NCBI RefSeq assembly: GCF_040218225.1
Contig: NZ_JAVJQO010000006.1
Location: 496,001 to 560,000, forward strand
From: Gracilimonas sp.
Lineage (GTDB): Bacteria > Bacteroidota > Rhodothermia > Balneolales > Balneolaceae
Direction: 5' to 3'
DNA: 64,000 nucleotides
Of the stretch, positions 17,958 to 26,401 are shown piece by piece (the first letter of the stretch is position 1; every line of letters begins with the position of its first letter). The notes beneath the pieces are model-generated. The model saw only the letters and a program-made list of their open reading frames with translations. It had not been told where the DNA came from and did not search any database. The position numbers and the translations under genes are program-made.

Positions 17958-20189
17958 TTATCTCAGGTTTAAACGTGCACCTATGGAAAACGTGCGGCCG
18001 ATAATAGGTCCCCATGTGTAGATGGTATCGAAGTTTGGGCCGAAGGGATTGCCGGCATCCACCAGCGGACTTCCCTGTGTGTAATTGAAAATATTTTCTG
18101 CAGACAGATAAGCCTCAAACCCAACCCCATTTTCACTGTTCACGTTGGTAAATTCTTTGGTAATCTTGAGATCATGAGTGGAATACGCCGGCGATTTGGG
18201 AGAGCGACCAAACTCTTCTGCATAGTTATCAGGCATGCGTTTCGGCCCCATTAAGTTCCCATTGTATCCCAGCGAAAGATCCAGCGAGTGGATATCATAT
18301 GTAGCCCCAAACACGCCGGTATATTCTGGGGCATAAGCCAGTGCCTGTTGCTGACCGTTCTCTTCGGTGTACACATCCATGATCGTCACGCTGGCATTAT
18401 AGGTTATGGGAAGTGACGTAAAGTTCTGTTCCAGTCCGACCGAAAACCCTCGAGTAACTGAAAATCCATCCAGGTTTTCATACACAATCAGGTTGGGGTC
18501 CTGATCATAATCCGGAATAATTTTATTGGAGAAGTGGGTGTAAAACCCATCCAGACTTACCGTCATCGGATTCGTACCAAAAGGAATAATCTGTTCCAGA
18601 CTGGCGGTAATACTTTTGGATTCTTCAGGCTCCAGATCTTCATTAAAAACTACTTCCCGTGAACCCGTCAGCGCAGCATGGTCTTCGGTAAATACATTTA
18701 CTACCCGAAATCCGGTTCCAGCACTGATTCTGAATGTGGTCATATCTGTTGGGCTGAACTTGGTTGATAGTCTCGGAGCCGTAACGTAGCCGTGTTCAGA
18801 ATGATGGTCAACCCGAAGTCCGCCTAAAAAAGTAAAATCTCCGGCTTTCAATTCTCCCTGTGAAAAGATACCCGGTATCCATCTCCGGTCGGTTCCCTCT
18901 GAAGTAGCCGGGGTATTGTCATTGTAGGTTTCGTACCGAAGGGTGGTGCCGGCCAATAGCTGAAAGTTATCGCCGATAGGCTGATCCCAGGTGGCCTGAC
19001 CAAACACAATTCCCTGCTGCGCATCGTACCAATCGGTTCCGTAATAACTGTCCTGATTGTGATAGGTGACGGCACCGCTGATCCTGAGTTGTTCATTCAA
19101 TCCGGCCGGGCGGTATTCGGTCATCAACTCAAAGCGATTGGTATAAATGGATTCCCCATAAATTTGGTCAGAGCCACGAAGGTTATCAGAGAATTGCTCC
19201 AGTCCGCCCGTACGGTTTTCGGTGTAGAACTTGGTAGCGAAGTTGAGTCGTTGTTCCATATTCTTTCCCAGGAAAGTTCCTTTTCCAAACAATGAAATCC
19301 GTGACTGCTTAACCAGGTCGTTAAAGTTATCTCCGTTCTCATCAAAATAATTTTCGAGACGCAGAATGTTTCCGCTTATAAAACCTTCAAACCGGTCAAA
19401 TTTTGGTGAGTAGGCTACATTGATATTTCCCTCTTCGGTACTCTTGGCGTATACATCCGCAGAAAGTGTTGGTGTTAGCGCCGGGTTTTTGGTGATGATA
19501 TTGACCACTCCCCCCAAAGCCTGTGTTCCATATAAAGTAGATTGAGGACCCTTGATCACTTCTACCTGATCGATGATGGACGGGCTGATGCCATTCAACC
19601 CATATACCGAAGCCAGCGCTCCCATAATCGGCATTCCGTCGATCAATACGGCTGTGTTTGGCCCCTCCACTCCATTAATCCGGATAGCGTTGGTTCCACA
19701 AACTCCGCAATTCAATTGGGTCGAAAGTCCGTTTACACTACTGATCAGATCCATGATATTGGAACTGGTTTTTCCCTGCTGCAGCTGTTCAGCCTTTACC
19801 ACATTTACTTTGACCGGCGATTCTTTTACATACGTCTTACGCATGGTCCCCGTAACCACCATTTGGTCCAGCTCCAGAAGCGATGCTTTCATCTTGATAT
19901 CAATGGTTCTAGTCTGGCCGGACTCAACGGTTACCTGTCGCACTATTTTATCAAAACCAACGGCTGATATTTGTAGCTCGTATTTCCCCGCCGGAACATT
20001 CTTAATTTCATATTCTCCATGTATATCTGTCGGGCTGCCCTTTTGTAATTCAAGGATTCCAACATTTGCTCCTGCAATAGGCTCTCCTTCAGAAGTTACC
20101 TTTCCGGCAATGGTTCCGGTACTATTCTGGGCAAGAGCGGTAAAACTATAACAGAAAAGTATGGCTAAAGTCAGCGCTACCTTTTTCAT
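17958..20189 (-). CDS. TonB-dependent receptor with CxxC in the plug
   Basis: 743 residues: a signal peptide (TALAQ), a carboxypeptidase-like domain (about 22-105), a plug (about 115-235) and a barrel. The plug carries NCGVCGTNAIRINGVEG, with Cys161 and Cys164, next to the conserved VLIDGMPIMG. The barrel ends in FSIGARLNLR. The substrate is not readable, but a plug CxxC with a coupled thioredoxin downstream suggests a redox- or metal-controlled receptor. Two TTAG-N6-CTAA dyads lie upstream (20212-20231, 20286-20299), a pattern similar to DtxR/MntR-type operators. Confidence 0.88.
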   Translation of the reverse strand: MKKVALTLAILFCYSFTALAQNSTGTIAGKVTSEGEPIAGANVGILELQKGSPTDIHGEYEIKNVPAGKYELQISAVGFDKIVRQVTVESGQTRTIDIKMKASLLELDQMVVTGTMRKTYVKESPVKVNVVKAEQLQQGKTSSNIMDLISSVNGLSTQLNCGVCGTNAIRINGVEGPNTAVLIDGMPIMGALASVYGLNGISPSIIDQVEVIKGPQSTLYGTQALGGVVNIITKNPALTPTLSADVYAKSTEEGNINVAYSPKFDRFEGFISGNILRLENYFDENGDNFNDLVKQSRISLFGKGTFLGKNMEQRLNFATKFYTENRTGGLEQFSDNLRGSDQIYGESIYTNRFELMTEYRPAGLNEQLRISGAVTYHNQDSYYGTDWYDAQQGIVFGQATWDQPIGDNFQLLAGTTLRYETYNDNTPATSEGTDRRWIPGIFSQGELKAGDFTFLGGLRVDHHSEHGYVTAPRLSTKFSPTDMTTFRISAGTGFRVVNVFTEDHAALTGSREVVFNEDLEPEESKSITASLEQIIPFGTNPMTVSLDGFYTHFSNKIIPDYDQDPNLIVYENLDGFSVTRGFSVGLEQNFTSLPITYNASVTIMDVYTEENGQQQALAYAPEYTGVFGATYDIHSLDLSLGYNGNLMGPKRMPDNYAEEFGRSPKSPAYSTHDLKITKEFTNVNSENGVGFEAYLSAENIFNYTQGSPLVDAGNPFGPNFDTIYTWGPIIGRTFSIGARLNLR

Positions 20190-20211
20190 ATCTTATTTAA
20201 GACTATTTTAT

Positions 20212-20231
20212 TTTTTAGCTTTGACTAAAAA
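20212..20231 (-). promoter_or_regulatory. Putative DtxR/MntR-like operator, proximal
   Basis: Inverted arms TTTTTAG and CTAAAAA with a 6-base centre (CTTTGA), 23 bases upstream of the receptor start. A second dyad with the same core follows 71 bases further upstream. The regulator assignment is by resemblance of TTAG/CTAA half-sites only. Confidence 0.4.
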
Positions 20232-20285
20232 TAGAAAAAGTCAGGCTCCAATATCAATAATTATTTTCTTCAGATAATAAAATTT

Positions 20286-20299
20286 TTAGCTATGACTAA
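20286..20299 (-). promoter_or_regulatory. Putative DtxR/MntR-like operator, distal
   Basis: TTAGCTATGACTAA. It differs at one base from the core of the proximal dyad (TTAGCTTTGACTAA) and is spaced 71 bases from it, close to seven helical turns. Confidence 0.4.
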
Positions 20300-20386
20300 T
20301 TTTTGAAGCGAGTTTCGGTTCTATATACTATATGAACCTTGATTCGGGATAGCATCAGATAGCAATAGCTTAATTTCCTTCCCAAA

Positions 20387-20484
20387 AGTCATCCCTGCGC
20401 AGGCAGGGATCTGGTTATTGTTATAATGCCAAATATTGATGCTTAAAAAGGAATAAGATTCCGGGCATACGCCGCGGAATGACT
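20387..20484. repeat. MITE-like element with AGTCATT ends, copy 2 (inverted)
   Basis: Read on the minus strand it starts AGTCATTCCGCGGCGTATGC and ends GCGCAGGGATGACT, matching the ends of 10305-10401. The length is the same within one base. Confidence 0.7.
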
Positions 20485-20542
20485 ACTGAACGCATTGATA
20501 CGACTACTCTTATTCGAACTCACGTTATTTTACTTAAAGCGT

Positions 20543-20568
20543 TCCTCTCTTTGTTTGCATGGAGAGGA
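20543..20568. repeat. TCCTCTC hairpin repeat
   Basis: TCCTCTC (20543-20549) pairs with GAGAGGA (20562-20568). It is followed by CAGGTGAGGGTC. It is a repeat-like hairpin just beyond the end of the porin-like gene and may also act as a weak terminator for it. Confidence 0.45.
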
Positions 20569-20606
20569 CAGGTGAGGGTCTTTTAACTAAGGACAAGCAA
20601 CCTTAA

Positions 20607-21836
20607 TCAATACGACCATTTTAGTCTGAAGAAAAACACATTGGGAGTTTCCACAGAATTGGAAAAAACCTTTCCTTTCAGGAGTTGGGAAACCAGAAGC
20701 AGGTCAAGGTTTTCATCCAGGGAATAACTCACCTGAGGAAAAAGGATTAGCATTTTTTGGGTGAAGCTCCCCATGACTCCAAGATTTACATTCAGCAGAG
20801 GATTTACCGGATAGGAACCATTTAAGAGATAGCCGGTTTCCGATATGAAGAGATTATCCGCTCGGGGCGGTTGAGTTAACGTAGCCAGCGAAGCATTCCG
20901 GTTTTGATATCCTCCGTTATATAAAAACTCAGCCTGGGCATAAATTGAGTTATCAAACATGTAATCAAAACCAAAGGTAGTTGTTAAACTTCCCGTTTCG
21001 CTGAAGAAGTTTTCTTCGGGATGAAAGTACGTGGCTTCCCCCTTAAATCCGGCATCTTTAAGATATCCGGCCCATCCCAGTCCTAAAGCAACTTTATCTT
21101 CATAATGCCCAACAATTACCTGCAGATCGTACGTGTTATAGTTGATCCGATACATTCCGGCAATCACCATTTCATCGAAGGAATCTGCCAGCTTAACCCC
21201 CATTTCGATGCTGGAAGCGAAGTCCAGGTTGTATACAGCGGAAACGGCATCCACCCCCGGACGTTCCTCATAATCGAAATCCAAAAATGCATAATTATTG
21301 AAAAGATCATTCGGATTCCACGCTGTGGTCTTACCCCAGTTTATCCGGTGTCGGCCAACATATAACTCAAGTGGGCCATTAAAGTAGCTGAGATGAAGCC
21401 GATCTATCTGGGAATGCAGGAGCGCATTATCTGAATCAATCCACACCCACGACAAATCCATAAGATTTGGATCATTTTCATAGAACTGTGCAAGCCCCGA
21501 AGCATTTTGAACCGTATATCCATTCAGCAATCGAGTCCGTAAATCTGCATTCAGCTCCAGGTTATCTGAAAACGACCATTCGGTTTCAAAACGATGATGC
21601 AGGATATTATCGTAGCGAAGTTCTGAAAAATCATTACTTGCCGAAAACTGTCCAAGCTCTTTCACATACCCGCTGATATCTACAATTTCACTCAGCTGGG
21701 CTTTAATGGTTATTGGAATGAATAGAATTAGTATCAAACAAACCAAACTATTGGCTACTCTTCGACCTCCTCTGTCTCCTCCTTCGCAAGGTGGAGAACT
21801 CTTTGAAACCACACCTTTTTGATTCAAATAACTCAT
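20607..21836 (-). CDS. Outer-membrane beta-barrel (porin-like), last gene of the export operon
   Basis: 409 residues. After a signal peptide ending IPITIKAQ the chain shows barrel strands and VGRHRINWGKTTAWNPNDLFNNY, similar to DUF1302/alginate-export-like barrels, and it ends in FFRLKWSY. The ATG overlaps the stop of the ATPase gene (ATGA). The first ~27 residues are odd: SSPPCEGGDRGGRR is encoded by a repeat unit (21763-21797) seen elsewhere as intergenic DNA, so the n-region of the signal peptide appears to have been lengthened in frame. An alternative TTG start near residue 30 would remove it. Confidence 0.75.
   Translation of the reverse strand: MSYLNQKGVVSKSSPPCEGGDRGGRRVANSLVCLILILFIPITIKAQLSEIVDISGYVKELGQFSASNDFSELRYDNILHHRFETEWSFSDNLELNADLRTRLLNGYTVQNASGLAQFYENDPNLMDLSWVWIDSDNALLHSQIDRLHLSYFNGPLELYVGRHRINWGKTTAWNPNDLFNNYAFLDFDYEERPGVDAVSAVYNLDFASSIEMGVKLADSFDEMVIAGMYRINYNTYDLQVIVGHYEDKVALGLGWAGYLKDAGFKGEATYFHPEENFFSETGSLTTTFGFDYMFDNSIYAQAEFLYNGGYQNRNASLATLTQPPRADNLFISETGYLLNGSYPVNPLLNVNLGVMGSFTQKMLILFPQVSYSLDENLDLLLVSQLLKGKVFSNSVETPNVFFFRLKWSY
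21763..21797. repeat. CTCCTCCTT repeat, copy 2, inside a coding frame
   Basis: CGACCTCCTCTGTCTCCTCC continues as TTCGCAAGGTGGAGA. It aligns with 9989-10024. Read on the minus strand it encodes PPCEGGDRGG. Confidence 0.65.
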
Positions 21837-22516
21837 CGTTGTTCATCAGAGTCTATTTTACCGTCTACTAAGGTAACCACTCTGCGTGCCCGGTCAATTA
21901 CCCGTTGATCGTGGGTTGAAAAGACAAAGGTCATCTCTTCCCGCTCGTTCAGTTCCAGCATCATATCCAAAAGTTCGGCCGTTGAAACTGAATCCAGGTT
22001 AGCCGTCGGTTCATCGGCAAGTACAAAATCAGGTTTGGAAGCCAATGCTCTAGCTACCGCCACCCGCTGCTGTTGCCCTCCCGAAAGCTCGGAAGGACGT
22101 TTATCAATCTTATCTTCCAGTCCTACTTCTTTCAAAAGTGCTATACTTTTCTCACGACACTCCGCTGAAGGCCTGCCCTGCATTTGCATTACAAACGACA
22201 CGTTTTCGATGGCTGTCAAAACCGGAATCAGGTTATAGGCCTGGAATACAAATCCGATGTGATTCAACCTGAATTTAATCAAGTCGCTGTCAGACAATGT
22301 GGTTAAATCTGTACCCTTAATAAATGCTTTACCTTCGGTCGGTTCATCAAGTCCACCAATAATATTCAGCAAGGTGGTTTTACCGGAACCGGAAGGTCCT
22401 ACGATGGCTGTAAATTCTCCTTTCTCAATCGTTAAATCTACACCATTCAATGCATGAACCGGTACTTTATCCGGGTTGTACACTTTCGTTACGTTTTGAG
22501 TAGTTATGACTGGCAT
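21833..22516 (-). CDS. ABC ATPase, LolD/MacB type
   Basis: 227 residues with Walker A GPSGSGKTT, signature LSGGQQQR, Walker B FVLADEPTANLD and the H-loop FVFSTHD. It is the size of LolD/FtsE-like ATPases. Two FtsX-like permease genes lie immediately upstream (7 and 1 base gaps) and a barrel gene overlaps its stop, so it powers a mechanotransmission-type transporter. A LolA-like protein is encoded further upstream. Confidence 0.92.
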   Translation of the reverse strand: MPVITTQNVTKVYNPDKVPVHALNGVDLTIEKGEFTAIVGPSGSGKTTLLNIIGGLDEPTEGKAFIKGTDLTTLSDSDLIKFRLNHIGFVFQAYNLIPVLTAIENVSFVMQMQGRPSAECREKSIALLKEVGLEDKIDKRPSELSGGQQQRVAVARALASKPDFVLADEPTANLDSVSTAELLDMMLELNEREEMTFVFSTHDQRVIDRARRVVTLVDGKIDSDEQR

Positions 22517-22523
22517 AGTTTTC

Positions 22524-23747
22524 TTAGTTGAATTTTCTGATAGCCTGAACCGGGTTTAATTTTAGTGTTCTGATTGCCGGATAAATGGCTGAAAGAAGTG
22601 CTGCAATAGCAATCATAAGAGTGATGTTCATGTAATAGGCAAACGAGAGCTCCGGATAGATAATCGTGCTAAAGCCATACTCACCTAAACCTTCTGAAAA
22701 AGCACTCAAATCAATTCCGGAGTGCGCAAAATAGGTAATGGTGAGCCAGCTAAGGAGTAGCCCGATCGGAGTTCCTGCCATTGTAAGGAAGAAAGTTTCG
22801 AACATAATCATGCTGAATGTCCGACCCTTATCCATTCCAATAGCACGCAACATTCCAAGCTCCCTGGTTCGCTCTAATACTGCCATCAGCATGGTATTTA
22901 TGATGCTGAAAATCAGCCCAATGGTTATGATAATCATCACCATATAAAGCGACACATCCATCATGTCAAAAATATAGCGCAGCTCAGGAGAGATATCTCT
23001 CCATGTCTTGACTTCTACTTCCGGAAACTGCCGGCGTATTCGCTGAGCATAAATATCAGCCCGGGATAAATTGTCTGTATCAATCCGGATATTATGAATA
23101 GCATCTTCGCTTCCTATTAGCTGATTTAGATCATCCCTGAGTACAAATACGGTACTTTCATCATATTGATTGCTGAAGGAATCGAAAATTCCGGCAACAC
23201 GGAATGCACCACCTGTTATTTCTCCATCTACGTCCTGAAAGCTCAGCACCATTCTCGATCTCATTTCAATACCCAGACGTTCAGCCAGTTTCTGACCAAT
23301 CACAATTGGATTTCTTCGGTCTGTGGAAAAGAAATCACCCTGAGTCATATATTTTTTTACAGCAAGTAATGTATCTGATTTCGGATCTACCCCGTTTACC
23401 GTCACGCCAAAACTGTTCCGCGTACTTTGAGCCAATCCGGTAACTACACTTTTGGCTGAAATATCTTTGACATAGGGCTCAGATTGAAGGGTTTTGATAA
23501 TACCTTCTGCATTTTTGACCTGGTATTTTGGATTGTAGAGATCATCAAATTGGGGATGCATAACCTGAATATGCCCAACCGATAATTCGATCTGATTATT
23601 CAAAGAGTCCTGTACCATACCATTGAAAAATCCTGCAGAAAATACCCCCGCCCATGTTCCAAGGAGAACGGCCACAATCACTACTCCACTGCGTGTAGGA
23701 TTTCGCCACACATTTTTCCAGCCAAGCTTGATGATGTTAAATATCAT
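22524..23747 (-). CDS. FtsX-like ABC permease (LolE/C type), second
   Basis: 407 residues. One N-terminal transmembrane helix (RSGVVIVAVLLGTWAGVFSAGF), a ~220-residue periplasmic MacB_PCD-like domain, then three C-terminal helices with the typical LERTRELGMLRAIGMDKGRT coupling loop. It follows the first permease by one base. It is a subunit of the LolCDE-like complex with 21833-22516. Confidence 0.9.
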   Translation of the reverse strand: MIFNIIKLGWKNVWRNPTRSGVVIVAVLLGTWAGVFSAGFFNGMVQDSLNNQIELSVGHIQVMHPQFDDLYNPKYQVKNAEGIIKTLQSEPYVKDISAKSVVTGLAQSTRNSFGVTVNGVDPKSDTLLAVKKYMTQGDFFSTDRRNPIVIGQKLAERLGIEMRSRMVLSFQDVDGEITGGAFRVAGIFDSFSNQYDESTVFVLRDDLNQLIGSEDAIHNIRIDTDNLSRADIYAQRIRRQFPEVEVKTWRDISPELRYIFDMMDVSLYMVMIIITIGLIFSIINTMLMAVLERTRELGMLRAIGMDKGRTFSMIMFETFFLTMAGTPIGLLLSWLTITYFAHSGIDLSAFSEGLGEYGFSTIIYPELSFAYYMNITLMIAIAALLSAIYPAIRTLKLNPVQAIRKFN

Positions 23748-23748
23748 A

Positions 23749-24972
23749 TCAGGTCCTCAAAGCTTGTACGGGATTCAAACGACTTGCTTTCAGTAACGGC
23801 ATCACACAAAAAATGAGAGTGATGATAAACACTATGATAGCCTGTGAATAAAATATATCAGGGTCTGTTGCAAATTGAATCACCGGCTCCATTCCATATC
23901 CTTCCATCACTTCCGTCATATTATCCGGAAGCTGAATAGGGTTTATGTTGAAATACCATGCTACAGGAATGGATATCAAAATTCCTGTGGTTGCGCCAAG
24001 CAGGGTTACAATAAACATTTCTATAGCCAGAATGAGAAAAATGGTGGATCGGGGCGTGCCTACCGAAAGCATGACTCCAAATTCATAGGTGCGCTCACTG
24101 ATCATCATCAACACGGTACCCAGTATTCCAAACCCAACAACGATGTATAGGATAAACATCAGAATAAACCCACTGCCACGGTCTGCTTCAATGCTTTGCA
24201 TTAATTCGGGCATCATTTCCTGCCAGCCCATTACCTTATAATCTTCGGCGGATAATTGAGCTTTTAAATTTTGAACTGTTTTTTCCACCTCATCTGCATC
24301 AGTAAGTGTCAGTGTTAGAGCAGTAAGTCGATTATAGGAAGCAAAAAAGTTTTGTGCAGTTTCCAGAGGAATCATCACCATATTTTTATTCATTTCAGAA
24401 CTTGGGAAACCCACCGATCCTTTGATTTCATACAGGCCGGTTGCACTCTGCCCCCTGAAACCCTGACCAATCAGCACCAAACTATCTCCAACCTGAACAT
24501 CCAGCCGTAGCATCATCTCTTTGCCAAGCAAAACGGCCTGTTCAGTATTTGAATCAAAATATTCACCTGTTTGAAGTCGGTTCCCGGGGTTACTCAGATA
24601 CTTCTCTTTCAGCACATCAATCCCCAACACCATAGCCGGACGGCTTTGGTTTTCACCGGCAGCCAGGGCAAACGACTGTAGTCTCGGAATGATGTGTTTG
24701 ACCGTTTCTGTTTTTTCAAGATTTCCTATCAGTGAGTCTGCAACCACCAAGGTATTATCCAGTGTTTTTTCATCCCAGTAGCCGGTATGTTGAATCTGAA
24801 TATAGCCGGTAAAGGTACCCACCGTATTCTCGATCATATCATCATATTGCCCTTCCTGCATAGCGCGCATAACCGAGGACAACAGTACAGCCACCACAAT
24901 GGACAGGATCGTAATGAAAGTCCGGCGACGGTTCCGCCAGATATTTCTCCAGGCTAATCTTATTTGTAGCAT
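23749..24972 (-). CDS. FtsX-like ABC permease (LolC/E type), first
   Basis: About 407 residues from ATG 24972 (MLQIRLAWRNIWRNRRRT); an in-frame TTG at 24984 would add four residues. Same architecture as its neighbour: one helix, a large periplasmic domain, three helices and the ISERTYEFGVMLSVGTPRST loop. The pair resembles LolC/LolE, or permeases of operons with an outer-membrane lipoprotein-sorting protein. Upstream on the same strand lies a 553-base interruption and then the LolA-like gene. Confidence 0.9.
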   Translation of the reverse strand: MLQIRLAWRNIWRNRRRTFITILSIVVAVLLSSVMRAMQEGQYDDMIENTVGTFTGYIQIQHTGYWDEKTLDNTLVVADSLIGNLEKTETVKHIIPRLQSFALAAGENQSRPAMVLGIDVLKEKYLSNPGNRLQTGEYFDSNTEQAVLLGKEMMLRLDVQVGDSLVLIGQGFRGQSATGLYEIKGSVGFPSSEMNKNMVMIPLETAQNFFASYNRLTALTLTLTDADEVEKTVQNLKAQLSAEDYKVMGWQEMMPELMQSIEADRGSGFILMFILYIVVGFGILGTVLMMISERTYEFGVMLSVGTPRSTIFLILAIEMFIVTLLGATTGILISIPVAWYFNINPIQLPDNMTEVMEGYGMEPVIQFATDPDIFYSQAIIVFIITLIFCVMPLLKASRLNPVQALRT

Positions 24973-24984
24973 ATCAGTTTTCAA

Positions 24985-25537
24985 TGATCAGTGAACAGTG
25001 GTCCTTTTTACTTTCTTCAACAGCAAAAAAATTTGTAAGGACTTTATTCGATATTGCTCTTACGCAGTATAAAGTATAACTAAGTAATAGTCTTATGACG
25101 GACAACAACCTATATGAAAAAGCATATACATTTGCTGTCAGAATAGTAAAAGCATACCAGTTTCTAAGCTCTGAGAAAAAAGAATTCGTCATTTCAAAAC
25201 AACTTCTAAAAAAGCGGAACCAGCATCGGTGCAAATATTGCCGAAGCAAATGGCGGGATTTCCAAAGCTGATTTTTCCGCAAAACTATCCATATCATACA
25301 AAGAATGTTTGGAAACCAAATATTGGCTTTCCCTTCTTAAAGACACCCATTTTATTGATGGAAAGATATATGACAGCATGTATAATGACGCAGATGAATT
25401 GGCTAAAATTTTATTTTCTATCCTTAAAAAAACACGTATTAATCAATAATTAGTTAAGAGTTATAAGGAAACAGTGGGCAGTAACAACTCAAACTTATTG
25501 AAAACTATATACTGATCACTGTTGAACTGACGCCTGT
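24985..25537. other. Interruption in the export operon
   Basis: This stretch separates the LolA-like gene from the first permease gene. It contains a plus-strand frameshifted four-helix-bundle gene (25095-25449) flanked by GATCAGTGAACAGTGG at 24985 and ACTGATCACTGTTGAACTG at about 25510, roughly inverted remnants of a repeat. No other gene is seen. Confidence 0.65.
25095..25449 (+). pseudogene. Four-helix-bundle (23S rRNA IVS/S23-like) protein, frameshifted
   Basis: The reading from ATG 25095 gives MTDNNLYEKAYTFAVRIVKA and then KEFVISKQLLK; after a run of six A at 25208-25213 the frame is lost. Removing one A restores SGTSIGANIAEANGGISK and then ECLETKYWLSLL to TAA 25447-25449. The whole is about 118 residues, the normal S23/four-helix-bundle length. 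It runs against the surrounding minus-strand operon. Either a real inactivating frameshift or a homopolymer sequencing error explains it. Confidence 0.8.
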
Positions 25538-26290
25538 TTACTGTATTCGTTTCATGTTTTGGATACTGAAAAAGCGTTCTGAGACATCAATATTAAATTC
25601 CAGGCTTTGATAAGTAACCACTGTTTTGTTGCCCTCTTCTTCCACTGGTATCATCTCTAATTTCGTTGGGATTAATCGTCCTCCCATTTCTTTTACCTCC
25701 GAACCGCTCATAATTCGCACCAGGTAATCATCTTCATCATAAAACTCAGATCTTAACTGCAGATACTGCTCTTTGGAAATGTAAGTATGAACTTTTGCCC
25801 AAACGATGGGAGCAGTTGGCTTCGGGATCATTTCAATTCGATAGCATTCATAGCCATTGATGGTAGTATCCTGCAACAATGTATGTGAGTAGTCGGTAAC
25901 GATGGAAGACTCACGAACCAAATCGTTATTAGAAAAATCAGATCCCATCCAGGATTGGCTCATCATTGAAGGCGGCATCTTAATGGTCCGGTTTACATCC
26001 GGCAACCAGTTCCAAATTTCATTTTCTCTCATCAGAAAAGCAGTGCCTTCATCCCTTGCAGGTGCAGTTATTAAAATAAGGCTGTAGTCTTCCCCTTTGC
26101 TCCAGCTTTTGAAGGAAACACTGCGTTCCCAATTCGGGCGAACAATCTGCATGGTCATCTCTGCTTTTGAGCTTTCACCCTGCATTTTTTCGTTAGCTCG
26201 TTCAATAATCTGAGTGGCATCCTGAGCCTGCAGGCATTCACAAAAACAGAATGCTGCCAATACTAAGAGTGATAATGATTTATGAATCAT
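25538..26290 (-). CDS. LolA-like outer-membrane lipoprotein-sorting protein
   Basis: 250 residues with a signal peptide (CECLQAQ) and a LolA/LolB-like incomplete barrel: MTMQIVRPNWERSVSFKSWSKGEDYSLILITAPARDEGTAFLMRENEIWNWLPDVNRTIKMP is characteristic of the group annotated as outer membrane lipoprotein-sorting protein. It is a periplasmic carrier, probably the partner of the FtsX-type transporter downstream. An AGGAG ribosome-binding site precedes the ATG. The operon is interrupted after it. Confidence 0.83.
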   Translation of the reverse strand: MIHKSLSLLVLAAFCFCECLQAQDATQIIERANEKMQGESSKAEMTMQIVRPNWERSVSFKSWSKGEDYSLILITAPARDEGTAFLMRENEIWNWLPDVNRTIKMPPSMMSQSWMGSDFSNNDLVRESSIVTDYSHTLLQDTTINGYECYRIEMIPKPTAPIVWAKVHTYISKEQYLQLRSEFYDEDDYLVRIMSGSEVKEMGGRLIPTKLEMIPVEEEGNKTVVTYQSLEFNIDVSERFFSIQNMKRIQ

Positions 26291-26401
26291 AAATCTCCTG
26301 ATTTTCCTCCTATTTAATCAAAAGCAGGAACAAAATAAACTATATACAGGAGATTAAGATCTGATGAAGGGAAAGGAAATTGTACAGGATTTACCTGTTG
26401 C

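Larger units (their letters stand above)
20190..20606. other. Intergenic region upstream of the CxxC TonB receptor
   Basis: 417 bases. The first ~110 hold the two TTAG...CTAA dyads expected to control the minus-strand receptor. The rest holds a 98-bp inverted-ended element (20387-20484) and a TCCTCTC/GAGAGGA hairpin repeat (20543-20568). No gene is seen. Confidence 0.65.

Noticed and set aside
19573-20151. Long plus-strand ORF (192 codons)
   Set aside because: It lies antisense to the N-terminal half of the CxxC TonB receptor; composition is that of a shadow frame.
24974-25297. Minus-strand ORF of 107 codons in the interruption of the export operon
   Set aside because: It is antisense to the frameshifted four-helix-bundle gene, whose protein sequence is recognisable on the plus strand.
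26292-26355. AATCTCCTG ... CAGGAGATT inverted repeat as a terminator
   Set aside because: The loop is about 46 bases and one arm is the ribosome-binding site of the LolA-like gene; no T tract.
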